The notes under the pieces: generated by a model
What the model was told of the DNA's origin: nothing
The model's input: the letters and a program-made list of their open reading frames with translations, nothing else
Database searches by the model: none
Position numbers and translations under genes: made by a program
Shown here: positions 1 through 9,744 of the stretch, piece after piece
Layout of the letters: every line of letters begins with the position of its first letter
Position numbering within the stretch: position 1 is the stretch's first letter
NCBI RefSeq assembly: GCF_905171775.1
Contig: NC_053494.1
Coordinates: forward strand, 163,791,101 to 163,855,100
DNA from: Rana temporaria
Lineage: Eukaryota > Chordata > Amphibia > Anura > Ranidae
DNA: 64,000 nucleotides
Direction of reading: 5' to 3'

Positions 1-438
1 TAAACATTTTTTTTTTCATATATTTCTTTACAGAATGTTAAAATGTATTTTATTTTACAATTTGTTATTTTTTTACAAGATAGGTAACCCAGCAGTGCTG
101 TGGGGGTGAGTACAGTGATAGGGGGCACACAGGGAGGATCAGAAGCAGGAAGAACAGGGAGGGGGATCGGTGTGGGGGAAGTAATTCTGTAATTGCCCCT
201 CCATCAGACCACAATGATTGCCTCTGCTGTCTGGGCCCCCCCCCTGTTTACTCAGGCCCCCTACAGGAGGACTGGTGGTCCCCCCGATCAGCAGCCCTGC
301 CTGTACAGATCAATAAACAGGCCATGGCTTTATGCTGCTAACAGCATATTTGATTGTTCCATGTGTACAGGGATGGACGAACCTACAAACTAACTGTACA
401 TATGTAGATGCTCAAATTTGTGGTTTCCAATGAAGAAA
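1..438. other. Unassigned flank, no gene seen
   Basis: Non-coding sequence with T-runs at the start and a moderately GC-rich patch around 190-320. The short open frame at 193-393 has no recognisable domain and no splice context I can support. Nothing else is visible. Confidence 0.5.
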
Positions 439-860
439 GGGCTCATTCACATGTGCAACTAGTTCTCCTGCCCTTTAAAAAACGAACCAGCAGTGGAATT
501 TTTAGAGGTGTTTGACAGGCAAGACGATATTTTGCCTCCTCCCTGCCTGATTTAAACCTGTAAATATCACACATGCATTACACGCAGTTGTGGAGCAGAG
601 TGGAGTAACCCAATAGACTTGCTTGGGTCGCATTCACTGGCGATAATGCTCTCTAAATACAACCTACGTCTTAATTTTTGCTACAGCCACAAAGTACAGC
701 TCTAAGTGGCTGCATGCCTGTGTTCATTTGGGCTGTCGGGGGGTGGTAAAACTACAGCTCTAACACCCCCTTTCACAGTACCCTGACTACTCATGTTGAT
801 GGATCCAAATACGTTTTTTTTTTACAGTGTATTGGCCTCTGCGCCAATGTGAATAAGCCC
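439..860. mobile_element. MITE-like element with ~17-bp terminal inverted repeats
   Basis: The left end GGGCTCATTCACATGTG and the right end CAATGTGAATAAGCCC are inverted matches of each other with few mismatches, about 420 bp apart, with no coding capacity between them. No target-site duplication is clear, so the superfamily is not assigned. It could be an old nonautonomous DNA transposon. Confidence 0.5.
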
Positions 861-1831
861 TAACACAGCAATTGAATGTGAAATGACTTATGATCAGAAA
901 TATAATAACAAAAGTGTCTTTACAGAAAAATTTGTAGCAGGATCACCAGTGAGAACTGCAGATTTAAAAAGTGTAAAAACAACTTAAAATTATAATTACC
1001 CGTTAAAGCTTATGTGAAATTTTAGTGATTGCATTTAGATTTACTGTAAAAAAAAAAAACTAGAAGTTTTGAGAAGCTTTCACATAATCTTAACCAACAC
1101 GATCAAATCTGTTTTCTGATTCTCCTTATCAGACAAAAGTCCTTGTATGTGTTTATCTGTCAGATGATCACTAGATCTCAAGATTAAGTTTAATTGCTTC
1201 TGATCATAAAGCATTTCACATTCAATTGCAAGCTTGCAGTAAGTCTTTAGCAGCAATTATGAGCCTATTACAAGTCATTAGAATGATCAATGTACCTTAA
1301 ACAATGGAGGTGATTTATATGGCAATGGCTAGGAAAATCCTCAGTGACATCTATTGTAATACTGAAGAGGCGAGCCATTACTATGTGAAATAAGAGCTGC
1401 AGATTTATATCGTCATACAGTCTCAAAAGTAATCTGCAGATGGGGAGGCTGGCTTTTCAGGCATGGCTGCTCTGAACCCTCTTTCTTATGTATATGTTGT
1501 ATTGTAGGCTGAATTTTATTGGCACGTGTACAATGCGGAGACCAGTGTTTTGAATATATTGTGGAACAGATTTTTGTGGTCCTCCTGCCAGTAAAGTCTG
1601 TTTCTTGAAAGTATTTGCTCTGTGTCTGAATCTCCTTGGCATGGTTTGTGGTTATTTATAGTGGCAGGCTCGTGGCTAGGGGGACAATCAGAGTGCAGTG
1701 GCTGATGCTTCGGCTTCATTACTATCATGTCTACAATAAAAAGGAATTACCAGAAAAATACAGATGTAGCTTTAGAATCTTGCAAAATATCCAGGGTTGT
1801 AGTAAATTCCTTTCTTGACAACCTGGGCCTG
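861..1831. other. Unassigned AT-rich DNA
   Basis: About 970 bp of low-GC sequence with short A-runs (for example 1047-1058). The overlapping short frames at 1457-1818 on both strands have no recognisable family and look like chance frames. No repeat ends or gene signals are visible. Confidence 0.4.
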
Positions 1832-1883
1832 TGACATAGTCATGTGCAAGGGGTGTGCCAGGTGTGCCTGGGCATGCCCTAAT
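1832..1883. repeat. Short dispersed repeat, inverted partner at 6960-7010
   Basis: This ~50-bp stretch, with the core GTGTGCCTGGGCATGCCC, reappears in reverse complement at 6960-7010 with about one mismatch in six. The two are about 5 kb apart with unrelated elements between them, so they are more likely two copies of one dispersed repeat than the ends of one element. Confidence 0.45.
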
Positions 1884-1930
1884 CCTGGGGTTGGAAACCC
1901 GTCAACCGCGATCCACCTGTCAATCCTAGG
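1884..1930. mobile_element. Possible hAT terminal fragment
   Basis: CCTGGGGTTGGAAACCCG followed by a GCGATCCACCTGTC block resembles the CAGGGGTYNNCAACCC termini of vertebrate hAT elements seen elsewhere in this window (14599, 35766, and inverted at 50225). Only one end is visible and there is no TSD. Confidence 0.25.
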
Positions 1931-2039
1931 CAGATGACAGATAAACCGCCATCCTTCCTATTTTAAAGCCTACCTTAACTTTGAACACCTGCACTCTATG
2001 GTGAAACTAAAATACACCTTGGGCTGCTGTGATATTGTG

Positions 2040-2760
2040 TTATACTGTAGTGAACATCAGATAGTGAAAATAAAACAAAAATTAACAGCACTGCCTACAT
2101 ATCACAAATAATGTAAGTGCAAAACTACCACAAATAAAAGTCCACAAAACAAGTGTTCATGTGATTGTGATCACTCCAACAAACGTGACACACTACAGTG
2201 CTTTATACAAAAAAGTGCTTCCACAAAGGAACATTCCTTAATGAAAGACATCGCACATCGATTCACACCTCACTCACCAGATGGAGTTGACCCCTTGTTT
2301 TTAACAAGTGAGTCAAAAAGGCTTGTATGTATATAAAACTAGAAATAAATGGCTGTCAGTTCCTCCACAAATCTTTCTTCAGCTCTATGGTAAGTATACA
2401 GCTTCACCCCATAAATTGCATCTCAAAACAGTTGTTCTTCAAATAGATAATACAAAGGAAAGGAGCCCCACATAGTAAAAGTATGTTTATTATAAAACAA
2501 AAGAAAAGTGCTGCACTTACAAACGAAACTGTCACCAGCCTGTAATAAATTTGGAAGTTGCCCTGATCCAAGATGGCTGCTGCACACTTACTGTTCCAGG
2601 ATGTGACATCAGCCCGAAGTACCACCCAACAGGTTTCATCATCAAAAATTTATGTCCTCAGGATCTCAGGTGGTTTCTGAACACATCATTTAAGATTCCT
2701 TAATAGGTTGAGCCTATTTTCATCAGGGATCTGGGTCCAATGCTCATCATTACCATTTTT
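2040..2760. other. Unassigned, possibly a dispersed repeat
   Basis: About 700 bp with frequent CACAAAT and AAGTG motifs and the segment TTCATCAGGGATCTGGG near 2718. It looks repeat-derived, but no termini, TSD or protein similarity can be shown. The minus-strand frame at 2404-2625 has no recognisable domain. Confidence 0.25.
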
Positions 2761-3530
2761 GATCATAGGAGGGTAGAAAAATGATATGTATATTTTTCTG
2801 CCATGGATAAGTGCAATATTGAATCCTCAATAACCGAGTCACCATACCAGGAAAAGTCTACTGCCCCCCTCCAGGAGGCTGATCCGGTGAGGTGGAGTTA
2901 TTCGATCCTTGATCTATCATTCAATACTATTATTACCTATAGTCTTCACAAATACCTGAAGATGTGGGTCTTGCAATTATTTATAGTTCAATATTTTTAT
3001 TGAAAAGGTCTGGTAACAACAGAAATAACATTTGAACAAAGCCAATTCCCAGGTTGTCATCATATCAACACACAGGTATGAATGTATACATTTATGAATG
3101 GAGAAACTAAGCAAAGTCCAGCTCCTGAAGAAAAAGACATACATTAGTCAAGAAATGGTTTAAGGTTGATATTCAAAAGTTAATTGTACTATCCATCATT
3201 GTCAGGAAACAAACAAAAAGACGTAAACCTGATCTATGAGGGACCAGAGAGTGAACATTTCCTACTGGTAACCAGAAATGCAGCTTTATATGATTGAGGA
3301 CAGAAACAGAGGCATGGCATGGGAGAATGGGGAGGGGGGAGGGTTGGAGGAAAAAAATGGGTAAGGAATTACGGTGAGACCCCTGACCCTATTCCATGAG
3401 ACTATCTTTGGGCACACAACTGTATAAGGCCCTAAAGACAACCGAATATATGTTAAATATAGATAACAGAGGAAAGGGAAAAGGGAAGGGAAAAAAAAGG
3501 GAGAAGAAAAGAAATAGGGAAAGAAGAAGG

Positions 3531-5284
3531 TCAGCCGGGAGCTGATTGGGCAACTGAGATATAATGAATCCAGGGGTCCAATATTGTATCAAACTTTTTA
3601 GAGTTGTTATGAAATATATGAGTGAGATTGTCATTGACCATAATCCAATTGAGTTTACTCTTGACGTAATCAAGGGGAATAACCAACTGCTTCCAATGCC
3701 TAGCAATTGTGATCAACTTCACCGACTTCCTGGGCACTTCATCAGGTAGTTTATGAAAAATGTCTGCCTCTGGGAATCTGCAGATGTTCACCCCTGTCAC
3801 TGAACTTATAAGATTAAATATCCAGATCCAGAACCTAGTCACGAGGAGACATTGCCACAAGATGTGATGCATCATCCCCAACTGGCCACAATGTTGAAAA
3901 CAATTTGGCGATGTGTTAGGATGCATTGCAGTCATATTTATGGAGACTTTAGATAAATGGTAAGCAATGTCCTGCCACTCAGTCAGATCAAATGTATGGT
4001 TCAGGTCCTTTTCCCATTGATTCATCAAAGAAAGTTTTGAATTTGGCTCAGTGAGAAAGGTATACACAACACATATACATCCCCTCAGAAGACCCTTTGT
4101 CTGCCAAGATAATTCGAAAGTCGTAAGTGTAAGGGGCCCTACTAGTAGGTTGAGTTTATATCTGCCAAAGAATGCGATTTGATTGTATTGGAATATTTCA
4201 CTAAAAGGCATTTGCATCATATCCCTAAAGTATTGTAAGTAGGGCTGTGCAAATTAACTTTTAATTAATCAATTAATCTTTAATTTTTTTGATCGATCAA
4301 AATCTTTTTGATCGATTAAAATTATTTTGATTGGTACTCACCTCTCTGCCGGCTTCTGGGCCTTCAGGGAGTTCCGTCGGAGATCGAGTAACATCACGGA
4401 CAACAGCAGGGCTTGCTGTGACCATCTGAAGGGCTCCTTTGCTGTGCCTTCATATCTGCATGCCGGCGGGATCTTACTATCTGCCACACGAGAGGGCTGT
4501 TACACTTCCCTCTATCAACCTGGGATTCTACAACCATCCACTGGGAGTTATGATAGTTCCCTTCATGCCGACGGACTGATGTTAACCTCTCCTCATCTGG
4601 ATTCAGCAGTGGTATCGTTGTACACATTTTTATACCAGTATCATACTTAGCTACATATTTTTATGACTGCTTTTGGTACCGTTTGGTATTACTCGCACCA
4701 TTTTTACAGTTTATGTAGCTACATCGATTTTATCTCCAGAGCAATATTTATTTGGTTACCTACTTGAAGACTATAAAAGTTTTAATGCTATTCCCATCGA
4801 GCGCTGCCCCTGCTATCCATTTTTCCAGTTGTTGGTAGCTGCACTGGGAATCGGGCTGCAAGGAGATCAGCTAAAAGTAGTTGGATCTGTATGTGCGTTA
4901 TAATTAATCGAAATTAGTCGATTAATCGATTAAAAAAAAAACGATTAATCGAACAGAAAAATTTTGATCAGTAACAGCCCTAATTGTAAGGAGTATACTT
5001 GGTTTCCATTAATATAATTGCCAAATCTTAATAACCCCTTATTAAGCCACCACTGAAAGGATCTTGGTACCAGCCCAGGTGAAAACTCTGGGTTGCAAAA
5101 GATAGGAGCTAACGGTGTGTGGGGGGACAATAAAGATGTGGGGTAACGTGCTCTGTCCCAGACCGCTAATGAATGTGATAAAGAGGGACATAGTATAAGA
5201 GGGCATATACGGCTAGGGAGCCACATTAACGATCCTTTGGCAAAGGGATGGCAGGAAAGTGCCTCAATAGAGACCCAAAGGGGA
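3531..5284 (-). pseudogene. L1-type ORF2 C-terminal remnant, split by hAT
   Basis: Two minus-strand frames together encode the C-terminal region of an L1/Tx1-type ORF2 protein. The upstream piece (5284 down to the hAT) has the spaced pattern NPEFSPG then WWLNKGLLRFG. The downstream piece (4239-3531) has the Cys/His-bearing stretch CGQLGMMHHILWQC, the L1 C-terminal zinc-knuckle-like motif, then W and I repeats and a stop at 3531. Taking out 4240-4990 (hAT plus one TSD copy, 751 bp) puts the two pieces in the same frame, and the translation runs smoothly across the junction. The gene is non-functional because the N-terminal endonuclease and RT palm are absent. Whether it is Tx1 or another L1 lineage is not settled. 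Confidence 0.8.
4240..4982. mobile_element. Nonautonomous hAT element, 8-bp TSD
   Basis: The element starts TAGGGCTGTG and ends AACAGCCCTA. Perfect 8-bp direct repeats ATTGTAAG flank it at 4232-4239 and 4983-4990, which is the hAT signature. Just inside both ends are AT-rich ATTAATCGAT-type repeats. The interior has no transposase; the small plus-strand frames at 4327-4903 have no recognisable domain. It sits inside the L1 ORF2, so it is younger than the L1. Its last ~100 bp match the last ~100 bp of the element at 7066-8667. Confidence 0.9.
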
Positions 5285-5309
5285 CAATTATTTTATGAAT
5301 TATTTCAGG

Positions 5310-5608
5310 TACTTAGCACCATCAATTTATGCAGCACTTTACATAAATATATATATTGTACATTCACATTATTCCCTGCCTTCAAAGAGCTTACAATCTA
5401 AGGTCCTTAACTCACAATTATACATACACCTACTAAGGCCAATTTAGGCAGGAGCCAATTAACCTATCAGATCAGCATGGCTTTGGAATGTGAGAGAAAA
5501 CCAGGGTATCTGGAGGAAACCCACACAGGCACAGGGAGAATATGCAAACTCCAAGCAGATAGCGTTATGGTTGGGATTTGAACAGGCTACCCTAGTGCTG
5601 CTAATCAT
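5310..5608 (+). repeat. SINE-like dispersed repeat
   Basis: The segment contains AGAGCTTACAATCTAAGG, then GGCCAATTTAGGCAGGAGCC, then GGAGGAAACCCACACAGG and a terminal GGGATTTGAACAGG box. From memory this order of blocks is a widespread vertebrate SINE-like consensus found in fish and amphibians. The GGATTTGAA block resembles a tRNA-type box B. No poly-A tail or TSD is clear, so family and class are tentative. Confidence 0.45.
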
Positions 5609-5622
5609 TCATGAAAGACTTT

Positions 5623-6524
5623 GGCCCGGATTCACATACATTGGCGCATATTTATATCTAATATACGCTACGCCGACGTAGCGCAGAGAGGCAAGCATCG
5701 AATTTACAAAGCACTTGCCTCCCAAACTGCGCTGGGTTCCCTCGGCGTAAGCCGTCGTAGGTGGAAGTGGGCGTGAGCCATGCTAATGAGGCGTGACCCC
5801 ATGCAAATGATGGGTCGAGTGCCATACAAGTACTTAAAATGAACGGCGCATGCGCCGTCCCATGGACGTATATTGCTATATACTACAGGCGTTGTGTGGT
5901 CCCCTGTAATTAAGGGACCAATTTGTTCTGGTAAGCAGATTCGTATGCTTTTTGGTGGAGGGCACTATTGGAATATCACCTATCAACACATGTCACACTG
6001 TTTTGTCTAAGTTCACAATAAGTAGGATCCTTTCATTCGGATCGATGAGGATTTGGATTTCCCCTTTCCTTTTCTTTGAGGACTTCAGAATGTTTGGACA
6101 CTTTTTCTTAATTTTTTGTTTTTTGTCAATTTTTTGCTAGCCCTCTCTGTCAGGAGAATCATGGGCCTTTGTCACTTATGAGGACACATATATTTTACAC
6201 ATATATTCACAGTTTGTGTATCAGTGCATTAGTGTTTTCTATATATTCATTTTGTTTATTAAGTTAGTAGCGAGGTTTTCTTTTTTCCATATTGTCCACT
6301 GTGTGTATGATACAGCAAATCACAGCTTCACTATTGTTTGCATCATAGCAACTAACACATTTTTGTTACACGATTTATCTTATGGTATTAGCGCAGTTTT
6401 CACCACCATTTTTTCCAGCGTAAATATGCGCCCACGATACGCCGCATTGATACGACGGCGCATATTTACACTTACGCGGCGTATCTCGAGATACGTCGGC
6501 GTAAGTGCTTTGTGAATCCGAGCC
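5623..6524. mobile_element. MITE of the GGCCCRGATTC family, 3-bp TSD, with insert
   Basis: The left end GGCCCGGATTCACA and the right end TGTGAATCCGAGCC are inverted repeats, flanked by the trinucleotide TTT at 5620-5622 and 6525-6527. Subterminal sequence is CpG-rich and rich in GTA and TACG words (for example CGGCGTATCTCGAGATACG near the right end). Two relatives with the same end pattern and 3-bp duplications lie at 23351-24041 and 61962-62688. The AT-rich middle (~5880-6416) is unlike the other copies and probably is a separate insertion. Confidence 0.75.
5880..6416 (+). mobile_element. Probable Penelope-like 3' end inserted in the MITE
   Basis: T-rich plus-strand sequence ending TATTAGCGCAGTTTT and CACCACCATTTTTT. 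The composition and the GGCGCAGTTTT-like end resemble the Penelope-like 3' end at 40140-40752. Left boundary and TSD are not resolved, so this is an inference from style and position. Confidence 0.3.
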
Positions 6525-6527
6525 TTT

Positions 6528-7057
6528 GTCTATAACCACATAGACACCCAGCATACAGGACAAGAATGACACCAGTGGAAAAAAATAAAGATTTGTATTG
6601 ACAAGGAATGGTTATGGTTTAGGGGTGTGGTTAACCTAGGCTCAATGATGATGCCAGTGGCTTTGTAGTTACATGAGGTACCAAAATTAGCTTTGAGAAG
6701 GCAGAACATATATACGTATTTTATGATGCTCTAAAATTAACTTTCATTTTTTTTTAAACTGTGAATAAACAGTTTAACATTTTAGAGAGTTTTGTTCTAT
6801 GTGTTTTTTATGAACCTCATTGGGGGGCTTTGGTGAAATATCAAGAGTCTAAACAGACCTCTGATGTCTCACTTTAGAGAAAAAGAAAGGGACTAAGGAG
6901 ATTCCCCAGTCCCTTTCTCTGCAGCAAAGCAGCAGGGGCAATCTGTGCAGCACAGGGTGATTAGGGTGTGCCCAGGCACATCTGGCACACACTGTGCGCC
7001 CACCTATGACTGGGGGGGGGGGGGGGGGGGTCCAAAAGTCTAGGGGGCCAGTGATTG
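6528..7057. other. Unassigned spacer with G19 run
   Basis: No gene or element with clear ends. It contains the inverted partner of the 1832-1883 repeat (6960-7010) and an uninterrupted run of 19 G at 7012-7030, which is the longest homopolymer in the window and a likely length-variable site. Confidence 0.5.
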
Positions 7058-7065
7058 TTTAATAT

Positions 7066-8667
7066 TAGGACTGTGGAAATTAAAGATTAATTACAAGTGG
7101 TGCAACGGATCGTAAATGATCCGTGATCTGAACTGGTCACCATATGTGGATCGGCACACCACGTGATCTGCGGAGCTCCGCTGCTGCCTCGGCCATAGGA
7201 AAGGCCGCGGCTTCGGCCTAGCTGCCGGAGCGGCGGCCATCTTGGTCCACCCGGGAGCAGCCTAGGTGAGCCTAGAGCGTCGTCATCACCCGGCCTCAAC
7301 TGCTTGTGTTTGGCCTGCTTCTCTGGTAAGACTAAGCAAGCACAAATCTTCCTATACAGTGGGGGAGATGTGGACAATATTACAATGGGGATATGTCTGT
7401 GGATTACAGTGGGGAGATGACTGTAGATATTACAGTGGGGAGATATCTGTGGATATTACAGTGGGGAGATGTCTGTGGATATTACAGTGGGGGGATGTCT
7501 GTGGGTATTACAGTGGGGGAGATGTCTGTGGATATTACAGTGGGGGAGATGTCTGTGGATATTACAGTAGGGAGATGTCTGTGGATATTACAGTGCGGGA
7601 GATTGTGGATATTATAGTGGGGGAGATTGTGGATATTACAGTGGGGGTGATTGTGGATATTACAGTGGGGGAGATGTCTGTGGATATTTTAGTGGGGGAG
7701 ACATGGAGATTACAGTGGGGGAGAAGTGGACATTACAGTGGGGGAGATGTCTGTGTATATTACAGTAGGGAGATGTCTGTGGATATTACAGTGGGGAGAT
7801 GTCTGTGGATATTACAGTGGGGGAGATTGTGGATATTACAGTGGGGGAGATGTCTGTGGATATTACAGTGGGGGAGATGTCTGTGGATATTACAGTGGGG
7901 GTGATTGTGGATATTACAGTGGGGAGATGTCTGTGGATATTACAGTGGGGAGATGTCTGTGGATATTACAGTGGGGGTGATTGTGGATATTACAGTGGGG
8001 AGATGTCTGTGGATATTACAGTGGGGGAGATTGTGGATATTACAGTGGGGAGATGTCTGTGGATATTACAGTGGGGGAGATGTCTGTGGATATTACAGTG
8101 GGGAGATGTCTGTGGATATTACAGTGGGGTGATTGTGGATATTACAGTGGGGAGATGTCTGTGGATATTACAGTGGGGGAGATTGTGGATATTACAGTGG
8201 GGGTGATTGTGGATATTACAGTGGGGAGATGTCTGTGGATATTACAGTGGGGGAGATGTCTGTGGATAATACAGTGGGGGAGATGTCTGTGGATATTACA
8301 GTGGGGGAGATGTCTGTGGATATTACAGTGGGGGAGATGTCTGTGGATATTACAGTGGGGGAGATGTCTGTGGATATTACAGTGGGGAGATGTCTGTGGA
8401 TATTACAGTGGGGGAGATGTCTGTGGATATTACAGTGGGGGAGATGTCTGTGGATATTACAGTGGGGGAGATGTCTGTGGATATTACAGTGGGGGAGATG
8501 TCTGTGGATATTACAGTGGGGGAGATGTCTGTGGATATTACAGTGGTGTATATATGGTGGCGATCTGAAAAATGTATGTGCGTTATAATTAATCAAAATT
8601 AGTCGATTAATCGATTAAAAAAAAATCTATTAATCAAACACGGAAATTGTAATCAGTAACAGCCCTA
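7066..8667. mobile_element. hAT element carrying a minisatellite, 8-bp TSD
   Basis: The ends TAGGACTGTG and AACAGCCCTA are related to those of the 4240-4982 element, and the perfect 8-bp repeat TTTAATAT flanks it at 7058-7065 and 8668-8675. Inside the left end is a GGTGCAACGGATC block, then a GC-rich block with CTGCCTCGGCCATAGGAAAG (7170-7250), then about 1.2 kb of minisatellite, then an AT-rich right arm shared with 4885-4982. No transposase is present. The whole unit, repeat array included, appears to have inserted as one element, or the array expanded after insertion. Confidence 0.85.
7357..8547 (+). repeat. Minisatellite, 24-27 bp units, about 45 copies
   Basis: Tandem units of the form GGATATTACAGTGGGGGAGA plus TGTCTGT make up the array. 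The common unit is 27 bp; variants lose one G (26 bp) or three bases of the GTCTGT part (24 bp). The 27- and 24-bp units keep a frame, so long stop-free frames appear on both strands. They are a by-product of the repeat and not evidence of a protein. Homogeneity rises towards the right end (8240-8540), suggesting more recent expansion there. Confidence 0.95.
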
Positions 8668-8675
8668 TTTAATAT

Positions 8676-9744
8676 AAAATATTGGTGGAGATGTCAGGTT
8701 GTTCAGCAAAGGAAGAGTTTCAGTAGCCTATTTGATCTGGTGGGATCAACAGATATTTTCCTGCACTTGGAGGAGTTTCCAAGAGACAGAACAAAGGGCA
8801 TGTGCAGATACTGTAGAGATGTACTGTGCTGCTTCTTTAATTTTGCCCAGATATACACTTACATGCCAATTGTGCCTGAAGTGTACCTTTCATACATTTT
8901 GAAATGCATCTGATGTTGGTATTCAGTCCGGATACTTGGGGTAGTTATTAGTACAAGCATGCACTGATTCCTGGTGCCTGCCTTGTGTAGTAACTGAACT
9001 GTGTCGAAGAAATTGTCTTTTTCTAAGATGGTTAAACGTGCGTGCAATTTCATATAACTGGCATGCTGACAATATTTATGTTTCAGCCTTTTCTTTCTTG
9101 CACGTTCTTGAGCACTGGTTAATTGTAGTGCTCCAGTCCGTATTGCTACATGTTTAATGCTACATGCACATGAGAATACAAATGTAGAATTTCATATTGG
9201 GGATTTAGGGAAGGGGAGTGATAGAACAAACAGCCTACAAACTAGAATGCAAGATTTCTCTTGAGGAAGCCATAGCAGGCAGAGAAGAGCTTATTGATAA
9301 AGGCAAGCTTGTGTTTGTTTTATGTGATTTAAATATTATTTTGCTCTGAATTATAGTGTTTCTCAATTTGCTTCTTCATCCCACTTCACGGTTTACTCCA
9401 AGAAATTAGGAATAATTATGTCGTCACTTCAATATCTTCCAATAGGGGCATCTCCAGCATAGGGATTAGTTACAATGTAGAGATCTATTATCAGTCTTTT
9501 TTATATAGGATTACTCAGGTGTGCTGCATATAAATGTGTTGTCAAGGAACATCCTGATAGGGGGAGTGAGCAGAGGGATGACATTACAAGTCTGCTGCTG
9601 CTCTGTCACTGCCCAGTCAGAAGGCTTGGAGTGGGGAAAATACTGTATATCCACTTGACTGTTCTGTGTGGCAAAGGTGTTTAAATCTCAGAACTGTATA
9701 ACAGAAGTAGAATTTTTTGGCAGTTAACCATTTGACCTACGGGA
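8676..9744. other. Unassigned DNA
   Basis: About 1.07 kb without recognisable repeat ends. The short opposite-strand frames at 8699-9053 have no family features. Confidence 0.4.

Larger units (their letters stand above)
2974..5296 (-). mobile_element. 5'-truncated L1/Tx1-type LINE with TSDs
   Basis: A minus-strand L1-type retrotransposon occupies about 2986-5284. Its 3' end lies on the left, starting in the T-rich stretch TTTTTATTG, followed by a purine-rich 3' UTR (A/G runs at 3330-3530 as read on the plus strand) and then the C-terminal part of ORF2 (3531-5284). Near-matching direct repeats flank it: CAATTATTTATA at 2974-2985 and CAATTATTTTAT at 5285-5296, as expected of target-primed reverse transcription. 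A later hAT insertion at 4240-4982 splits it. The 5' two thirds of the element, including the endonuclease and RT core, are missing. Confidence 0.8.

Noticed and set aside
5590..5608. tRNA gene suggested by the GGATTTGAA box
   Set aside because: No cloverleaf can be drawn; the box belongs to the SINE-like repeat.
1832..7010. A single 5.2-kb element bounded by the inverted repeats at 1832 and 6960
   Set aside because: The sequence between is a patchwork of elements with their own TSDs; two dispersed copies of a short repeat explain it better.
7357..8547. CRISPR array
   Set aside because: Units follow each other without unique spacers, and the surrounding DNA is vertebrate transposon sequence.
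7266..8602. Many overlapping 70-212 codon open frames on both strands
   Set aside because: They are the 24- and 27-bp minisatellite read in several frames; no protein family and no stable frame through the 26-bp variants.
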